From: Streptomyces sp. NBC_00554
Lineage (GTDB): Bacteria > Actinomycetota > Actinomycetes > Streptomycetales > Streptomycetaceae
DNA length: 64,000 nt
Direction: 5' to 3'
Assembly (NCBI RefSeq): GCF_041431135.1
Contig: NZ_CP107799.1
Span: forward strand, 1,798,001-1,862,000
The notes beneath the pieces were generated by a model. The model saw only the letters and a list, made by a program, of their open reading frames with translations, made no database searches and was not told the DNA's origin. The translations under genes and the position numbers were made by a program. Shown piece after piece: positions 33,056 to 43,435 of the stretch (the stretch's first letter is position 1; the number at the start of each line of letters is the position of its first letter).

Positions 33056-36000
33056 ATGCACGGCCAAGTCCTCGTCGGCGAGCGTTTCAATGGTGGGGGC
33101 TGCGCGGTGTCGCCCCGGGCCGTGCTCACGGCTCGTCATGTGATCCGTGACCGCAAGGACGCCCGACTGGAATTCCGGCTGCCGACGGGACGTACGGTCG
33201 AAGTCATCCGCACCGAGGACGACGAGCAACTCGACATAGCGGTCCTCCATCTGGCGGAGGACGTCGACGCCACGTACGTCACCACGGCCGTCGCGGGAGA
33301 CGAATGGCGGGTACTCCGTCCGCCTCCGGCGGGAAACGACCCCGAACTGTCCGGCACGGTGACCAGTGCAGCGCGACGGATCAAGAACGCACAGGGCCAC
33401 GAGGTCGAGGTCGTCCAATTGCTCGTCGACGAGGACATGCGCGAGTTCTCCGGCTACTCCGGCAGCGCGATCGTCCTTCCCGCCTCCGGCGGGGTCGCGG
33501 CGATCCTGGTCGAACAAGTGCATTGGCGTACCAAGACAGCGGGCCGGAAGCCTGCCGCGTCGAACGTCCTCTACGCCGTACCCGTGCGCACGGCCTTGGC
33601 ACGCTTCCGCTTGACCGGCGTGATCTCGGTCAGCGCCGGCCTGCCCCTGGACACTCCGATCGCCAACCTGATGGACGCGGCCCTCGGGAGTGCGCAGGAG
33701 CCGGTCCCCTTCGGCGGCAGGAGCGCCGAACTGGCGGACCTCACCGACTGGCTGCGAGACCCCCTGGCGAACGGACGCCTGCTGGTCACCGCCGCGGCGG
33801 GGCGCGGCAAGTCCTCGTTGCTCATCAGGTGGGTCGACTCGCTGTCCCGTTCTGCGGAATGGGCGGACGGGCTGTCCGTCGTCTTCGTGCCGATCAGCAT
33901 CGCCTTCGAGGTGGCGACCCAGGACGTGGTGTACCGGGCGCTGGTGTCCCGCGTCGCACGGGCCTACCGGGCGCCGGTCGTCGTCTCCGGCCGGGGAGCG
34001 GAAGAACTCAGGGATGAACTGGCACGCCTCCTGCACGAACGTCCGCCGTCCGGCCGGCTCCTCATCGTCGTCGACGGGCTCGACGAGGCGGTCGGCTGGG
34101 ATCCGGGGCCGCACTTCCTGCCACACGACTTGGCGGACGGCGTACGCGTGGTCCTGTCCGCCCGGCACACGGCGGACCGTCCCACGGCACGGGACTGGCG
34201 TGACCGGATCGGCTGGCGCAGGGCCCGGACCCTGGAACTGTCCGGACTCACCGAAGAGGGCGTCCGTGATGTGCTGGCGCGACAGCCCGGCCTGCGGGAC
34301 GGGTTGCCGGATCCCGAGGGTGTGGCCGCGGAGCTGCACCGGGTGTCCGACGGGGAGCCGGTGGTTCTCAGGCTCTACGTCGACGAGATGACCGAGCTTC
34401 TCCAGGAGAAGGGACGGATCCCCGAACCAGCCGCACTGCGCTCGGTGGAACGGGGCCTCACCGCCTATTTCACACGCTGGTGGAGCGACCAGGAAGTGCA
34501 GTGGCGGTCCGGAACGGGGCCGCCCTCCGCCGATGTGGGCGCGCTGCTGGACACCTTGGCGATGGCGCACGGCCCACTGACGCGAGGCGAGGCCGCACAG
34601 GTGATGCGCCGCCTGTCGCACGTGTCCCCACCGCACATGTCGACCGGCGACAGACTCGACCAGGCCCTCGTCGCGCTGCGCCGCTTCCTGACCCGGCGCG
34701 AGGGCGATCACGCTCTCATGCTGGCCCATCCGCGCTATGCGGCCGAGCGTCAGCGCCGGCTCCGAGAGGACGACGACTTCACACGGGTGGACCGCGCCTA
34801 TCTCACCTGGGCCCGGGAGTCCCTTCGAGACGTGCGCAAGGGACGCGCGACCGCCGACGGCATTCCGGCGTATCTGGTGAGACACCTGGGGCAGCATCTC
34901 GACCGGTCGGGGGCCACCGAACGCGGACTCCTGCTCTCGCTCGGCTCGTCCGAGTGGCGGCTCGCGTGGGACACGAAGGCGGAGGAGGTACACGGCCATC
35001 TGCCGGACGTTCAACGGGCGTTGGACGGGCTGATCACCCATGCGCGACGCGAGATCCCGCACCGGGCCGGAACGCTTCCGGTCGCCGCGGCCCTCGGCGT
35101 CGCCGCCTCACGGGCCGACACCAGCGCCCAGGCCGACTGCCTCTCACCCGAACTGGCCGTCGAACTCGTCCGCTGGGGCATCTGGAGTGAGAGCCGGGCG
35201 ATCGGGTATGTCCGCGGCCGGGTGTCGGACGAGGAGCGCGCCACGGCCGTGGGACTGCTGATTCCGGTGCTGAACAACACGAGGCGCGCCGAGATCGACG
35301 CCCTCCTGGACAGCGCACGGCCTGCCGCGAACCTCGAATTCGCCGAAGCCCTCTCCGCATACACGGTGTATCTGGCCCGGACCGCGTCACCGAGCGAGGC
35401 GGTGCGAGTGGCCGAACACCAAGTCGAGCCTCCCACCTCGTACTCGGCGGGCGGTAGGAGACGCACCTACGAGGAGGCGTACGCGCTCGTCGGCCTTGTG
35501 TCGCAGATGGACGACGACCTCGCCGTGGAGACATGCCGGAAGGCCGTCGAACGCATCCACGAGTTGGGGGGCAGCCGACCGGATCTCCTACGCAGACTGA
35601 CCGCCACGGTGCCCTCCCACCAGGCGGCGCGGATCACTGCGGCGCTCGGCTATCGCGATCCCGAACAGGCCGCGGCGCACTGGCTGCTGGGAGACCGCGC
35701 TCTGGGCAGCGGAAGGCTCCACGAGGTCGATCTCCTTGCCGGAGCGGTGACGGTGACCGCTCCCTGGCTGTCCGACCGCGTCCGCGCCGAGCGGCTGTCC
35801 AGCATGCTGGACGACCCACCGGACTCGATGTGGCTGTGGGCAGAAGTACTCAAGGAAGTGGCCGACCATCTGACGCCCGAACTGTGCCGTCGCGTGCGGT
35901 CCATGGCGCCGTCGCCCACGCCATCCGACCAGTGCAGGGTCTACGCGGCCCTGAGCAGAAACTCGTGCCCACCCGATGAACACCGGCAGATCGTGGACTT

Positions 36001-37654
36001 CCTGACCGCACACGCCGAGACAGCACTCAACGGCGGAGCCAGTGACGCGAGGCGCACCCTGACCGACATGGCGAGGGGCGGACTCGGGGGGCTCGCCCTT
36101 CGCATCATCGGCCGGGCCGAGGACCGCGACAGATTCTGGGGTGCGCTGGAGGCTGTCGCTCCGGCGCTGGGCGAGGAACTGATTCCCGAAGCGCTACGCG
36201 TCGCCACGACGGAAGCCGACGCGGGAAGACCTCTGGGTCTCCGAGCGGTGCTGGCGCGTTGGGCAGGCTTCGGGGTCCATGCGGCGCAGGCGGCGCTGGC
36301 CGCGACGTACCGTCCACACCTCACAGAAACATCGGTGGAGGCACTGCGGGCGAGCCTTGCCACCGAGCCTCCCGTCAGAGGGTGGACCGACACTCTCCGC
36401 GCTCTCGAAAACGGCGCTCTGAGGTTCGCGGCGCTGGCCGGAATCAGCGCACGTTTCCCCGTTCCGGCCGCAGAGGTACGGCAGTTGACGGCCCCCCTGC
36501 CATCCTGGATGAGGGATGCGGCGCGACGCACCGCATGCGCCGCAATGTCCCGCGAGCTCGATCAGGACACGGTCTCCCAGCTCATCTCCGACTACGGCCA
36601 AGGGCACGAGGACTGGCTCACTCCGGGCACGGGGCGCGTCTTCCACGACTACTTCGTCCCCCTCATCGAAACCGCCGGCCCCTCGGCCGCACTGGCCTGC
36701 GCCGAGCGCAACGGCAGCCCGTTCGCCATGGCCTGCGCACTGTCGGCGGCCGGACCCGAACTGTCGCCCACGCTGATGTTCCAGATAAAGGCGGACGCGC
36801 GCCGACAGTTGGCGAACGCTTCGGTCCAAGGCAGCCGGACCAAATCCGCCTGGCGCGCGGCGAACATTCTCACCGCCCTCCTCCCGTCGGTGCCCACCGC
36901 CGAAGCGGAGCGGCTCTGGGACGAAGTGGAGAGGTGCCTCCATGGCGAGAAGGCCGAGCATCCGTCGAATCTGGCCTGGGCCGCACAGCTCTTCCACCAC
37001 GTTCCCGAGGGCCTTCGCAACAGGGCGTGGGATCTGCTCCTGCCACGCAGCTTCGCCGAGGGCGCGAGCGCGTACCCCGACGACAGCGACCGGGACAGCA
37101 TTCCCGTCGGGTGGACCACCGACGTCTCGGCACTCATCGACGCCTTCGACCACGATCGTCTGGCCGTGCTGGCCGAGACCGCGGAAAGGCGGGTCGACAG
37201 CGCCGGAGAGCGCGACCGGCTCCGCGCGGCCATCGCGGTCCGCTCCGCACGGCTCGGCGACATGGACCAGGCACTCCACATGCTCGGCCGATGCGGATGG
37301 GACCCGGTCTGCGCGGCAGCCGCCATGGACATCGCCGGCGAGATGCGCCCCGAGAGTCTGCGGGAGTGGATTCCCGCCGTCCTGAACCGGTTCTCCCGCG
37401 CGGGGAATCCCACTCTCAAGGCCGCCGTCCTCGCCAGCAGCAGCGCATTGCAGGCGTCGATGCCGCTGTCGACGGCAGCAGAAGTCACCAGCCGCTGGCT
37501 CGCCGAGAGACAGTGGCTGCACCGGCGCGAACTCGCCGCGGAAGCCATCGGACTGGCGCCCATGCTGCTCCGTCTCACCGAGGACGGCGACGCACTGCTC
37601 GCCGCCCTGCGGGGTGACACGTCCCTCAAAGCGCTGCGCGGACTGCTGGTATGA
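33056..37654 (+). CDS. Trypsin-like protease / STAND NTPase / helical-repeat protein
   Basis: The 1532-residue protein has three parts. Residues 1-190 are a trypsin-fold protease with His28 (TARHVI), Asp60 (LDIAVLHL) and Ser135 (SGYSGSAI) as catalytic triad; there is no signal peptide, so it acts in the cytoplasm. Residues about 215-470 are a STAND-type P-loop NTPase: Walker A AAAGRGKS (Lys252), Walker B LLIVVDGLDEA (Asp340-Glu344), then VVLSAR with a sensor Arg at 370. The remaining 1000 or more residues are alpha-helical, Ala/Leu/Arg-rich and repeat-like (TPR or HEAT type), suitable as a sensor. This effector-switch-sensor order matches NLR-like conflict proteins. It is coupled to the TCO1 gene. 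The trigger and protease target are unknown. Confidence 0.9.
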   Translation: MHGQVLVGERFNGGGCAVSPRAVLTARHVIRDRKDARLEFRLPTGRTVEVIRTEDDEQLDIAVLHLAEDVDATYVTTAVAGDEWRVLRPPPAGNDPELSGTVTSAARRIKNAQGHEVEVVQLLVDEDMREFSGYSGSAIVLPASGGVAAILVEQVHWRTKTAGRKPAASNVLYAVPVRTALARFRLTGVISVSAGLPLDTPIANLMDAALGSAQEPVPFGGRSAELADLTDWLRDPLANGRLLVTAAAGRGKSSLLIRWVDSLSRSAEWADGLSVVFVPISIAFEVATQDVVYRALVSRVARAYRAPVVVSGRGAEELRDELARLLHERPPSGRLLIVVDGLDEAVGWDPGPHFLPHDLADGVRVVLSARHTADRPTARDWRDRIGWRRARTLELSGLTEEGVRDVLARQPGLRDGLPDPEGVAAELHRVSDGEPVVLRLYVDEMTELLQEKGRIPEPAALRSVERGLTAYFTRWWSDQEVQWRSGTGPPSADVGALLDTLAMAHGPLTRGEAAQVMRRLSHVSPPHMSTGDRLDQALVALRRFLTRREGDHALMLAHPRYAAERQRRLREDDDFTRVDRAYLTWARESLRDVRKGRATADGIPAYLVRHLGQHLDRSGATERGLLLSLGSSEWRLAWDTKAEEVHGHLPDVQRALDGLITHARREIPHRAGTLPVAAALGVAASRADTSAQADCLSPELAVELVRWGIWSESRAIGYVRGRVSDEERATAVGLLIPVLNNTRRAEIDALLDSARPAANLEFAEALSAYTVYLARTASPSEAVRVAEHQVEPPTSYSAGGRRRTYEEAYALVGLVSQMDDDLAVETCRKAVERIHELGGSRPDLLRRLTATVPSHQAARITAALGYRDPEQAAAHWLLGDRALGSGRLHEVDLLAGAVTVTAPWLSDRVRAERLSSMLDDPPDSMWLWAEVLKEVADHLTPELCRRVRSMAPSPTPSDQCRVYAALSRNSCPPDEHRQIVDFLTAHAETALNGGASDARRTLTDMARGGLGGLALRIIGRAEDRDRFWGALEAVAPALGEELIPEALRVATTEADAGRPLGLRAVLARWAGFGVHAAQAALAATYRPHLTETSVEALRASLATEPPVRGWTDTLRALENGALRFAALAGISARFPVPAAEVRQLTAPLPSWMRDAARRTACAAMSRELDQDTVSQLISDYGQGHEDWLTPGTGRVFHDYFVPLIETAGPSAALACAERNGSPFAMACALSAAGPELSPTLMFQIKADARRQLANASVQGSRTKSAWRAANILTALLPSVPTAEAERLWDEVERCLHGEKAEHPSNLAWAAQLFHHVPEGLRNRAWDLLLPRSFAEGASAYPDDSDRDSIPVGWTTDVSALIDAFDHDRLAVLAETAERRVDSAGERDRLRAAIAVRSARLGDMDQALHMLGRCGWDPVCAAAAMDIAGEMRPESLREWIPAVLNRFSRAGNPTLKAAVLASSSALQASMPLSTAAEVTSRWLAERQWLHRRELAAEAIGLAPMLLRLTEDGDALLAALRGDTSLKALRGLLV

Positions 37655-37726
37655 AGCCGAACCTGTGAGGGTCGTGGGGGAACATGACACACTGCGCGTG
37701 TACTTCGGCGCGTGGGGAGGCGTGGC

Positions 37727-38590
37727 GTGAGTGAGCGGCGGGCTGCGCCCACCGTGGGGCAGGTGGTTCTGGGGCGGCGGCTCCAGGAGTTGCGGGAGAC
37801 CGCGGGGCTGAAGCGGGAAGAGGCCGCGCGTGTGTTGCGCGTTGCCCCGGCGACCGTACGGCGGATGGAGATGGCGGAGGTCGCCCTCAAAATCCCGTAC
37901 GTACAGGTGCTGTTGACGACCTACGGCGTGGCCGACGACGAGGTGGCCGCCTTCATCGGGCTGGCCGAGGAGGCCAACCGGCCGGGGTGGTGGCAGCGGT
38001 TCCACGATGTGCTGCCGGAGTGGTTCAGCATGCACGTCAGCCTGGAGGGTGCCGCCCAGCTGATCCGCTCGTACGAACCGCACTTCATTCCCGGACTGCT
38101 GCAGACCGAGGAGTACGCGCGGGCCGTGCTGGAGGCCGGGACGGTCGGGCAGACGGGTCCCGAGTCCATCGAGCGGCATGTGGCACTGCGCATGAACCGG
38201 CAGGAGCTGCTCACCCGCGAGAACGCGCCCCACCTCTGGGTGATCATGGACGAGACGGCGCTGCGGCGCCCCGTGAGCATCGACAGCAAGGTCATGCGCG
38301 ACCAGATCGACCGGCTCCTGGAAGCCGTCGAGCACGACCACATCACGCTCCAGATCGCCGAGTTCGAGAACGGCCCGCACCCGGGGACGTACACGTCCTT
38401 CGCCCTGTTCCGCTTCGCGGAGCCGGAGCTGCCCGACATGGTCTACAGCGAGTACGTGACCGGTGCCCTCTACCTCGACTCGCGCGCCGAGGTGGCCCTG
38501 CACCTGGAGGTCCTGGACCACATGTCGGCACACGCGGCGTCCGCGCAGCGCACCAAGGAGATCCTCCAGGAGTTCCGGACGAGCTTCTGA
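37727..38590 (+). CDS. XRE-family regulator with DUF5753 domain
   Basis: The 287-residue protein has a helix-turn-helix (about 10-70: LGRRLQELRETAGLKREEAA, APATVRRMEMAEVALK) and a DUF5753 C-terminal domain (about 95-280) with the conserved IRSYEPHFIPGLLQTEEYARAVL and LEVLDHMSAHA. Such regulators are numerous in Streptomyces and usually pair with a small DUF397 protein; none follows here, and a DUF574 methyltransferase takes its place. GTG at 37727 with GGGGAGG six bases before it is used. It lies 72 bp after the protease-STAND gene on the same strand. Confidence 0.92.
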   Translation: MSERRAAPTVGQVVLGRRLQELRETAGLKREEAARVLRVAPATVRRMEMAEVALKIPYVQVLLTTYGVADDEVAAFIGLAEEANRPGWWQRFHDVLPEWFSMHVSLEGAAQLIRSYEPHFIPGLLQTEEYARAVLEAGTVGQTGPESIERHVALRMNRQELLTRENAPHLWVIMDETALRRPVSIDSKVMRDQIDRLLEAVEHDHITLQIAEFENGPHPGTYTSFALFRFAEPELPDMVYSEYVTGALYLDSRAEVALHLEVLDHMSAHAASAQRTKEILQEFRTSF

Positions 38591-38659
38591 GCCGGGAACA
38601 CGCAGCCGTTGAAGACATTCGAAGACGTTGGAAACCCGGAATTACCGAGGAGCATCGCT

Positions 38660-39475
38660 GTGACCGGAAGTGACGCCGCGCCCACCCGCATCGACACCAG
38701 CCGTCCGCATCCCGCCCGTGTCTACGACTGGTGGCTGGGCGGCAAGGACAACTACCCGGTGGACGAGGAGCTGGCCCGGAAGATCGCCGCCGCGGACGAG
38801 GCCGCCGTGCGCAGCGCGCGCTCCAATCGCCGGTTCATGCACCGGGCCACCCGTGTCGTCGCGCAGGCCGGGATCCACCAGTTCCTGGACATAGGCACGG
38901 GCATCCCCACCGAGCCCAACCTCCACCAGGTCGCCCAGGAGATCGTTCCGGCGGCGAAGGTGGTGTACGCCGACAACGACCCGATCGTCCTGCGGCATGC
39001 CGAGGCGCTGCTGCGGGGCACCGCGGAGGGCGCCACCGACTATGTGCACGCCGACTTCCGCGACCCCGACACCATCCTGCGCCTGGCAGCCGAGCACCTG
39101 GACTTCGACCGGCCCGTCGCCCTGTCACTGGTCGCGCTCACCCACTACCTCGACGACGCCCCCGACGGCGACGACGTGTACGGCCTGCTCGAGGGGTACG
39201 TCACCGCGCTCGCGCCCGGCAGCTTCGTGATCCTGTCCCAGGTCACCCCTGACCTCAGCCCCGAGACCATCGCGAAGGTCACGGGGCTCTTCCGGGCGAG
39301 CGGCACGCCCTTCCATCCGCGCACCCGCGCCGAGTTCACCCGCTTCCTCGACGGCCTGGAACTGCTGGCGCCGGGCGTGGTCCCGGCCGTCGACTGGCGT
39401 CCGGGACCGGGAGACGTGGCCGCCAAGGCCGAGGGAATCGTGCCCCTGTACGCGGCGGTCGCCCGCAAGTCGTGA
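38660..39475 (+). CDS. DUF574-family SAM-dependent methyltransferase
   Basis: The 271-residue protein matches the DUF574 (PF04672) family: RIDTSRPHPARVYDWWLGGKDNY at the N-terminus, the SAM-binding QFLDIGTGIPTEPNLHQVA, VVYADNDPIVLRHAEALL and the LSLVALTHYLDD region. The family is actinobacterial and its substrate is unknown. GTG at 38660 follows a GAGGAG; an upstream ATG at 38609 would add residues outside the conserved part. It is 69 bp from the XRE-DUF5753 gene and probably co-transcribed. Confidence 0.9.
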   Translation: MTGSDAAPTRIDTSRPHPARVYDWWLGGKDNYPVDEELARKIAAADEAAVRSARSNRRFMHRATRVVAQAGIHQFLDIGTGIPTEPNLHQVAQEIVPAAKVVYADNDPIVLRHAEALLRGTAEGATDYVHADFRDPDTILRLAAEHLDFDRPVALSLVALTHYLDDAPDGDDVYGLLEGYVTALAPGSFVILSQVTPDLSPETIAKVTGLFRASGTPFHPRTRAEFTRFLDGLELLAPGVVPAVDWRPGPGDVAAKAEGIVPLYAAVARKS

Positions 39476-39489
39476 GCGGGTGTGACACA

Positions 39490-39519
39490 GCCGCGACCCG
39501 AAGCAGTTCGGGCCGCGGC
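39490..39519. terminator. Hairpin terminator between convergent genes
   Basis: GCCGCGACCCGAA (39490-39502) pairs with TTCGGGCCGCGGC (39507-39519) with one mismatch and a GCAG loop, between the methyltransferase and the phytase-like gene. Confidence 0.75.
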
Positions 39520-39542
39520 CGGGACGGCGGGGCTGAACACCC

Positions 39543-40757
39543 CTAGCGGAGGGCGCGCTTGTCCGCCTTCAGGCTCTGCGAGAGCTTGATGGTGATGAAC
39601 TCGTTGTTGTCCGCCTTGCCCGGCGTACGGCCGGAGGAGAACGGGAAGTTGTTGTCGTTCAGGACGGCAAGCGTCCGGTTGTCGAGGAGGACCACGTCCT
39701 CGATCGTGGTGAACGGGAACGTGAACGTCTCGCCGAAGCCGCCGAGGCCCTTCGGGTTCGCGATGTTCATCAGGTCGGCCACGAGGGTCTTGTCCATGGC
39801 CCCGTCGCCGTTGCGGTCACGGGTGTCGGCAAGGTAGATCCGCTTGAACTTGGCGTCGGCGCCCTGGCCGCCGTCGCGCTCGATGACCAGGAAGCGGTTC
39901 TTGTCGACGGCGATGGCGTCACCGATGGCGTTCGAGGGCGACTCGAGACGGTAGGTGAAGCGCTTCCCGGTGTACTCGCCCGACTTCAGGTCGAACTCGC
40001 TGAAGCGCAGGTCGCCGGGGGTGTCACCGTTGACCGTGCCTTCGAGCAGCGGGTAGAGGTGACGGCCGTCGACCCCGCGGACCATGCCCTCGAAGCCCTT
40101 GCTGCTGCCGGTGGTGGGCTGGGCGCCGTTCAGGTACGGGTTCTCCGGCGCCTGCACCCCGTCGAGGGAGATCGGGGCCTCGAGAAGCCTGCCGGTCGGC
40201 GAGAAGTGCAGCAGGAACGGGCCGAACTCGTCGCCCAGCCAGTACGAGCCGTCGTACGCCCGCACGATCGACTCGACGTCGAAGTCGGCGCCGGTCAGCA
40301 CCCGGTCGGCCCGGGTGAGCGGGAACGGCACCTTGTGGTACGGGTCGCTGAGGTTGAAGCCGCCCAGGACCTTGACCTTGCCGGTCTTCGTGTCCGGCTT
40401 GACGCGGTGCACGCGGAGCAGGAAGTCGGCGCTGTTGGCCTTGTTGCCGTAACCGTTGTCGGACAGCACGTCGTAGCTGCCGTCGTGGCGGTTGACGGCG
40501 CCGCTGAAGCCCTGGACGGGCTGGTCGGCGAACGGGCCGGTGATGCCGTTGAACGGGCCCGCTCCGATGGCCGAGCCGGACGGCTCGCTGTTCGGGACGA
40601 ACGTCTCGGCCGGAAGCGAGGCGAAGCCGGTCAGTGTGGCCTGGCCGAAGGCCGTGGTGGCCTGACCGTAGTCCTTGGAGTCGCGGTCGGCCATGGCGGG
40701 CGACGCGAGTCCGACGGTCAGCGCGACAGCGCTGACCGTGATCGAAAGTCTCTTCAT
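39543..40757 (-). CDS. Secreted esterase-like activity of phytase family protein
   Basis: The 404-residue secreted protein has a signal peptide cut after AMA (about 23) and one phytase-like (PF13449) beta-propeller domain. Typical segments are GFSGAVNRHDGSYDVLSDNGYGNKANSADFLLR (about 90-120), YWLGDEFGPFLLHFSPTGRL and TTIEDVVLLDNRTLAVLNDNNFPFSSGR. Members occur near phosphate metabolism genes and may hydrolyse phosphoesters, but few are characterised. I place the start at ATG 40757 because it begins the signal peptide; the frame extends upstream without a better start. It is read toward the convergent methyltransferase. Confidence 0.88.
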   Translation of the reverse strand: MKRLSITVSAVALTVGLASPAMADRDSKDYGQATTAFGQATLTGFASLPAETFVPNSEPSGSAIGAGPFNGITGPFADQPVQGFSGAVNRHDGSYDVLSDNGYGNKANSADFLLRVHRVKPDTKTGKVKVLGGFNLSDPYHKVPFPLTRADRVLTGADFDVESIVRAYDGSYWLGDEFGPFLLHFSPTGRLLEAPISLDGVQAPENPYLNGAQPTTGSSKGFEGMVRGVDGRHLYPLLEGTVNGDTPGDLRFSEFDLKSGEYTGKRFTYRLESPSNAIGDAIAVDKNRFLVIERDGGQGADAKFKRIYLADTRDRNGDGAMDKTLVADLMNIANPKGLGGFGETFTFPFTTIEDVVLLDNRTLAVLNDNNFPFSSGRTPGKADNNEFITIKLSQSLKADKRALR

Positions 40758-40823
40758 GGCCCGCACGTTAGGGACCCCGGGTGACGGGCGGCCGAACACC
40801 AGACGAAGCGGGGCACCGGGATA

Positions 40824-42728
<1,905 letters not shown>

Positions 42729-42772
42729 GTCCATCCCCTTCCGCCCGCCTCTGACCGATCTGCCCGCCCCCA

Positions 42773-42802
42773 AGCACAAAACTTGAGTGAGCATCTGTCA
42801 AT
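42773..42802 (-). promoter_or_regulatory. Promoter with HAIR-like (HspR) site before dnaK
   Basis: On the minus strand TTGACA (42801-42796), 17 bp, then TGTGCT (42778-42773). The spacer contains ACTCAAG, the perfect half of the HAIR element CTTGAGT-N7-ACTCAAG (plus-strand CTTGAGT at 42782-42788); the other half (42796-42802) matches 4 of 7. HspR binds HAIR to repress dnaK genes. Confidence 0.6.
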
Positions 42803-42862
42803 GGGGCGGTGCCCTGCGCTTCAACGAGGCGGGGCCCCTGCGCGGGCCCGGACATGACGGCG

Positions 42863-42888
42863 CCGCGGCCCCCTCAAGGGGACCGCGG
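42863..42888 (-). terminator. Hairpin terminator after the osmC gene
   Basis: CCGCGG and CCCC on the left pair with GGGG and CCGCGG on the right around TCAA, with one C/A mismatch. It starts about 20 bp past the osmC stop, on the minus strand. Confidence 0.65.
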
Positions 42889-42908
42889 CGGCGCATTGTG
42901 CATCCGTG

Positions 42909-43337
42909 TCAGGCGAGCTTCGCCGACAGCGTGATCGTCGTGCCGGTGAGCGCCTGGCTGACCGGGCAGTTCTTCTTGGCGTCCTCGGCCGCGGCGACGA
43001 AGGCGTCCTCTTCGATGCCCGGCACCGTGCCCTCGACGGTGAGGTGGATGCCGGTGATGCCCTCGCCGGGCTGGAAGGAGACGTCGGCGCAGGTGACGAG
43101 CTTGGTGGGCGGGGTACCGGCCCCCGCGAGGGCGTGCGAGAACGCCATGGAGAAGCAGCTGGAGTGGGCGGCCGCGATCAGCTCTTCGGGGCTGGTCTTG
43201 CCGTTCGCGTCCTGGGCGCGCGACGCCCACGTCACGGGCTGCTCGTCGATGGCGCCGGAGGAGTCGAAGGTGACGACGCCGTTGCCCTCGAGCAGGTTGC
43301 CTTCCCAGACGGTGTGTGCAGAGCGCGTGGTTGCCAC
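42909..43337 (-). CDS. osmC: OsmC/Ohr-family peroxiredoxin
   Basis: The 142-residue protein has the two redox Cys of the family: SSCFSMAFSHAL (about 60) and NCPVSQAL (about 123). It reduces organic hydroperoxides with thiol donors. The start MATTRSAHTVWEGNLLEGNG is the usual OsmC N-terminus, so this is closer to OsmC than to Ohr. It stands alone, ahead of the dnaK gene on the same strand, and may belong to a general stress response. Confidence 0.92.
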   Translation of the reverse strand: MATTRSAHTVWEGNLLEGNGVVTFDSSGAIDEQPVTWASRAQDANGKTSPEELIAAAHSSCFSMAFSHALAGAGTPPTKLVTCADVSFQPGEGITGIHLTVEGTVPGIEEDAFVAAAEDAKKNCPVSQALTGTTITLSAKLA

Positions 43338-43435
43338 GATGGGTCCTTTCGGGTGTGGTCCCGTTCCCGGGGTTCCGTACGCCCCATCCGATCACACCTC
43401 GGCCCGGAGCACCCAGTTGATGGGGCCGCGCCCGC

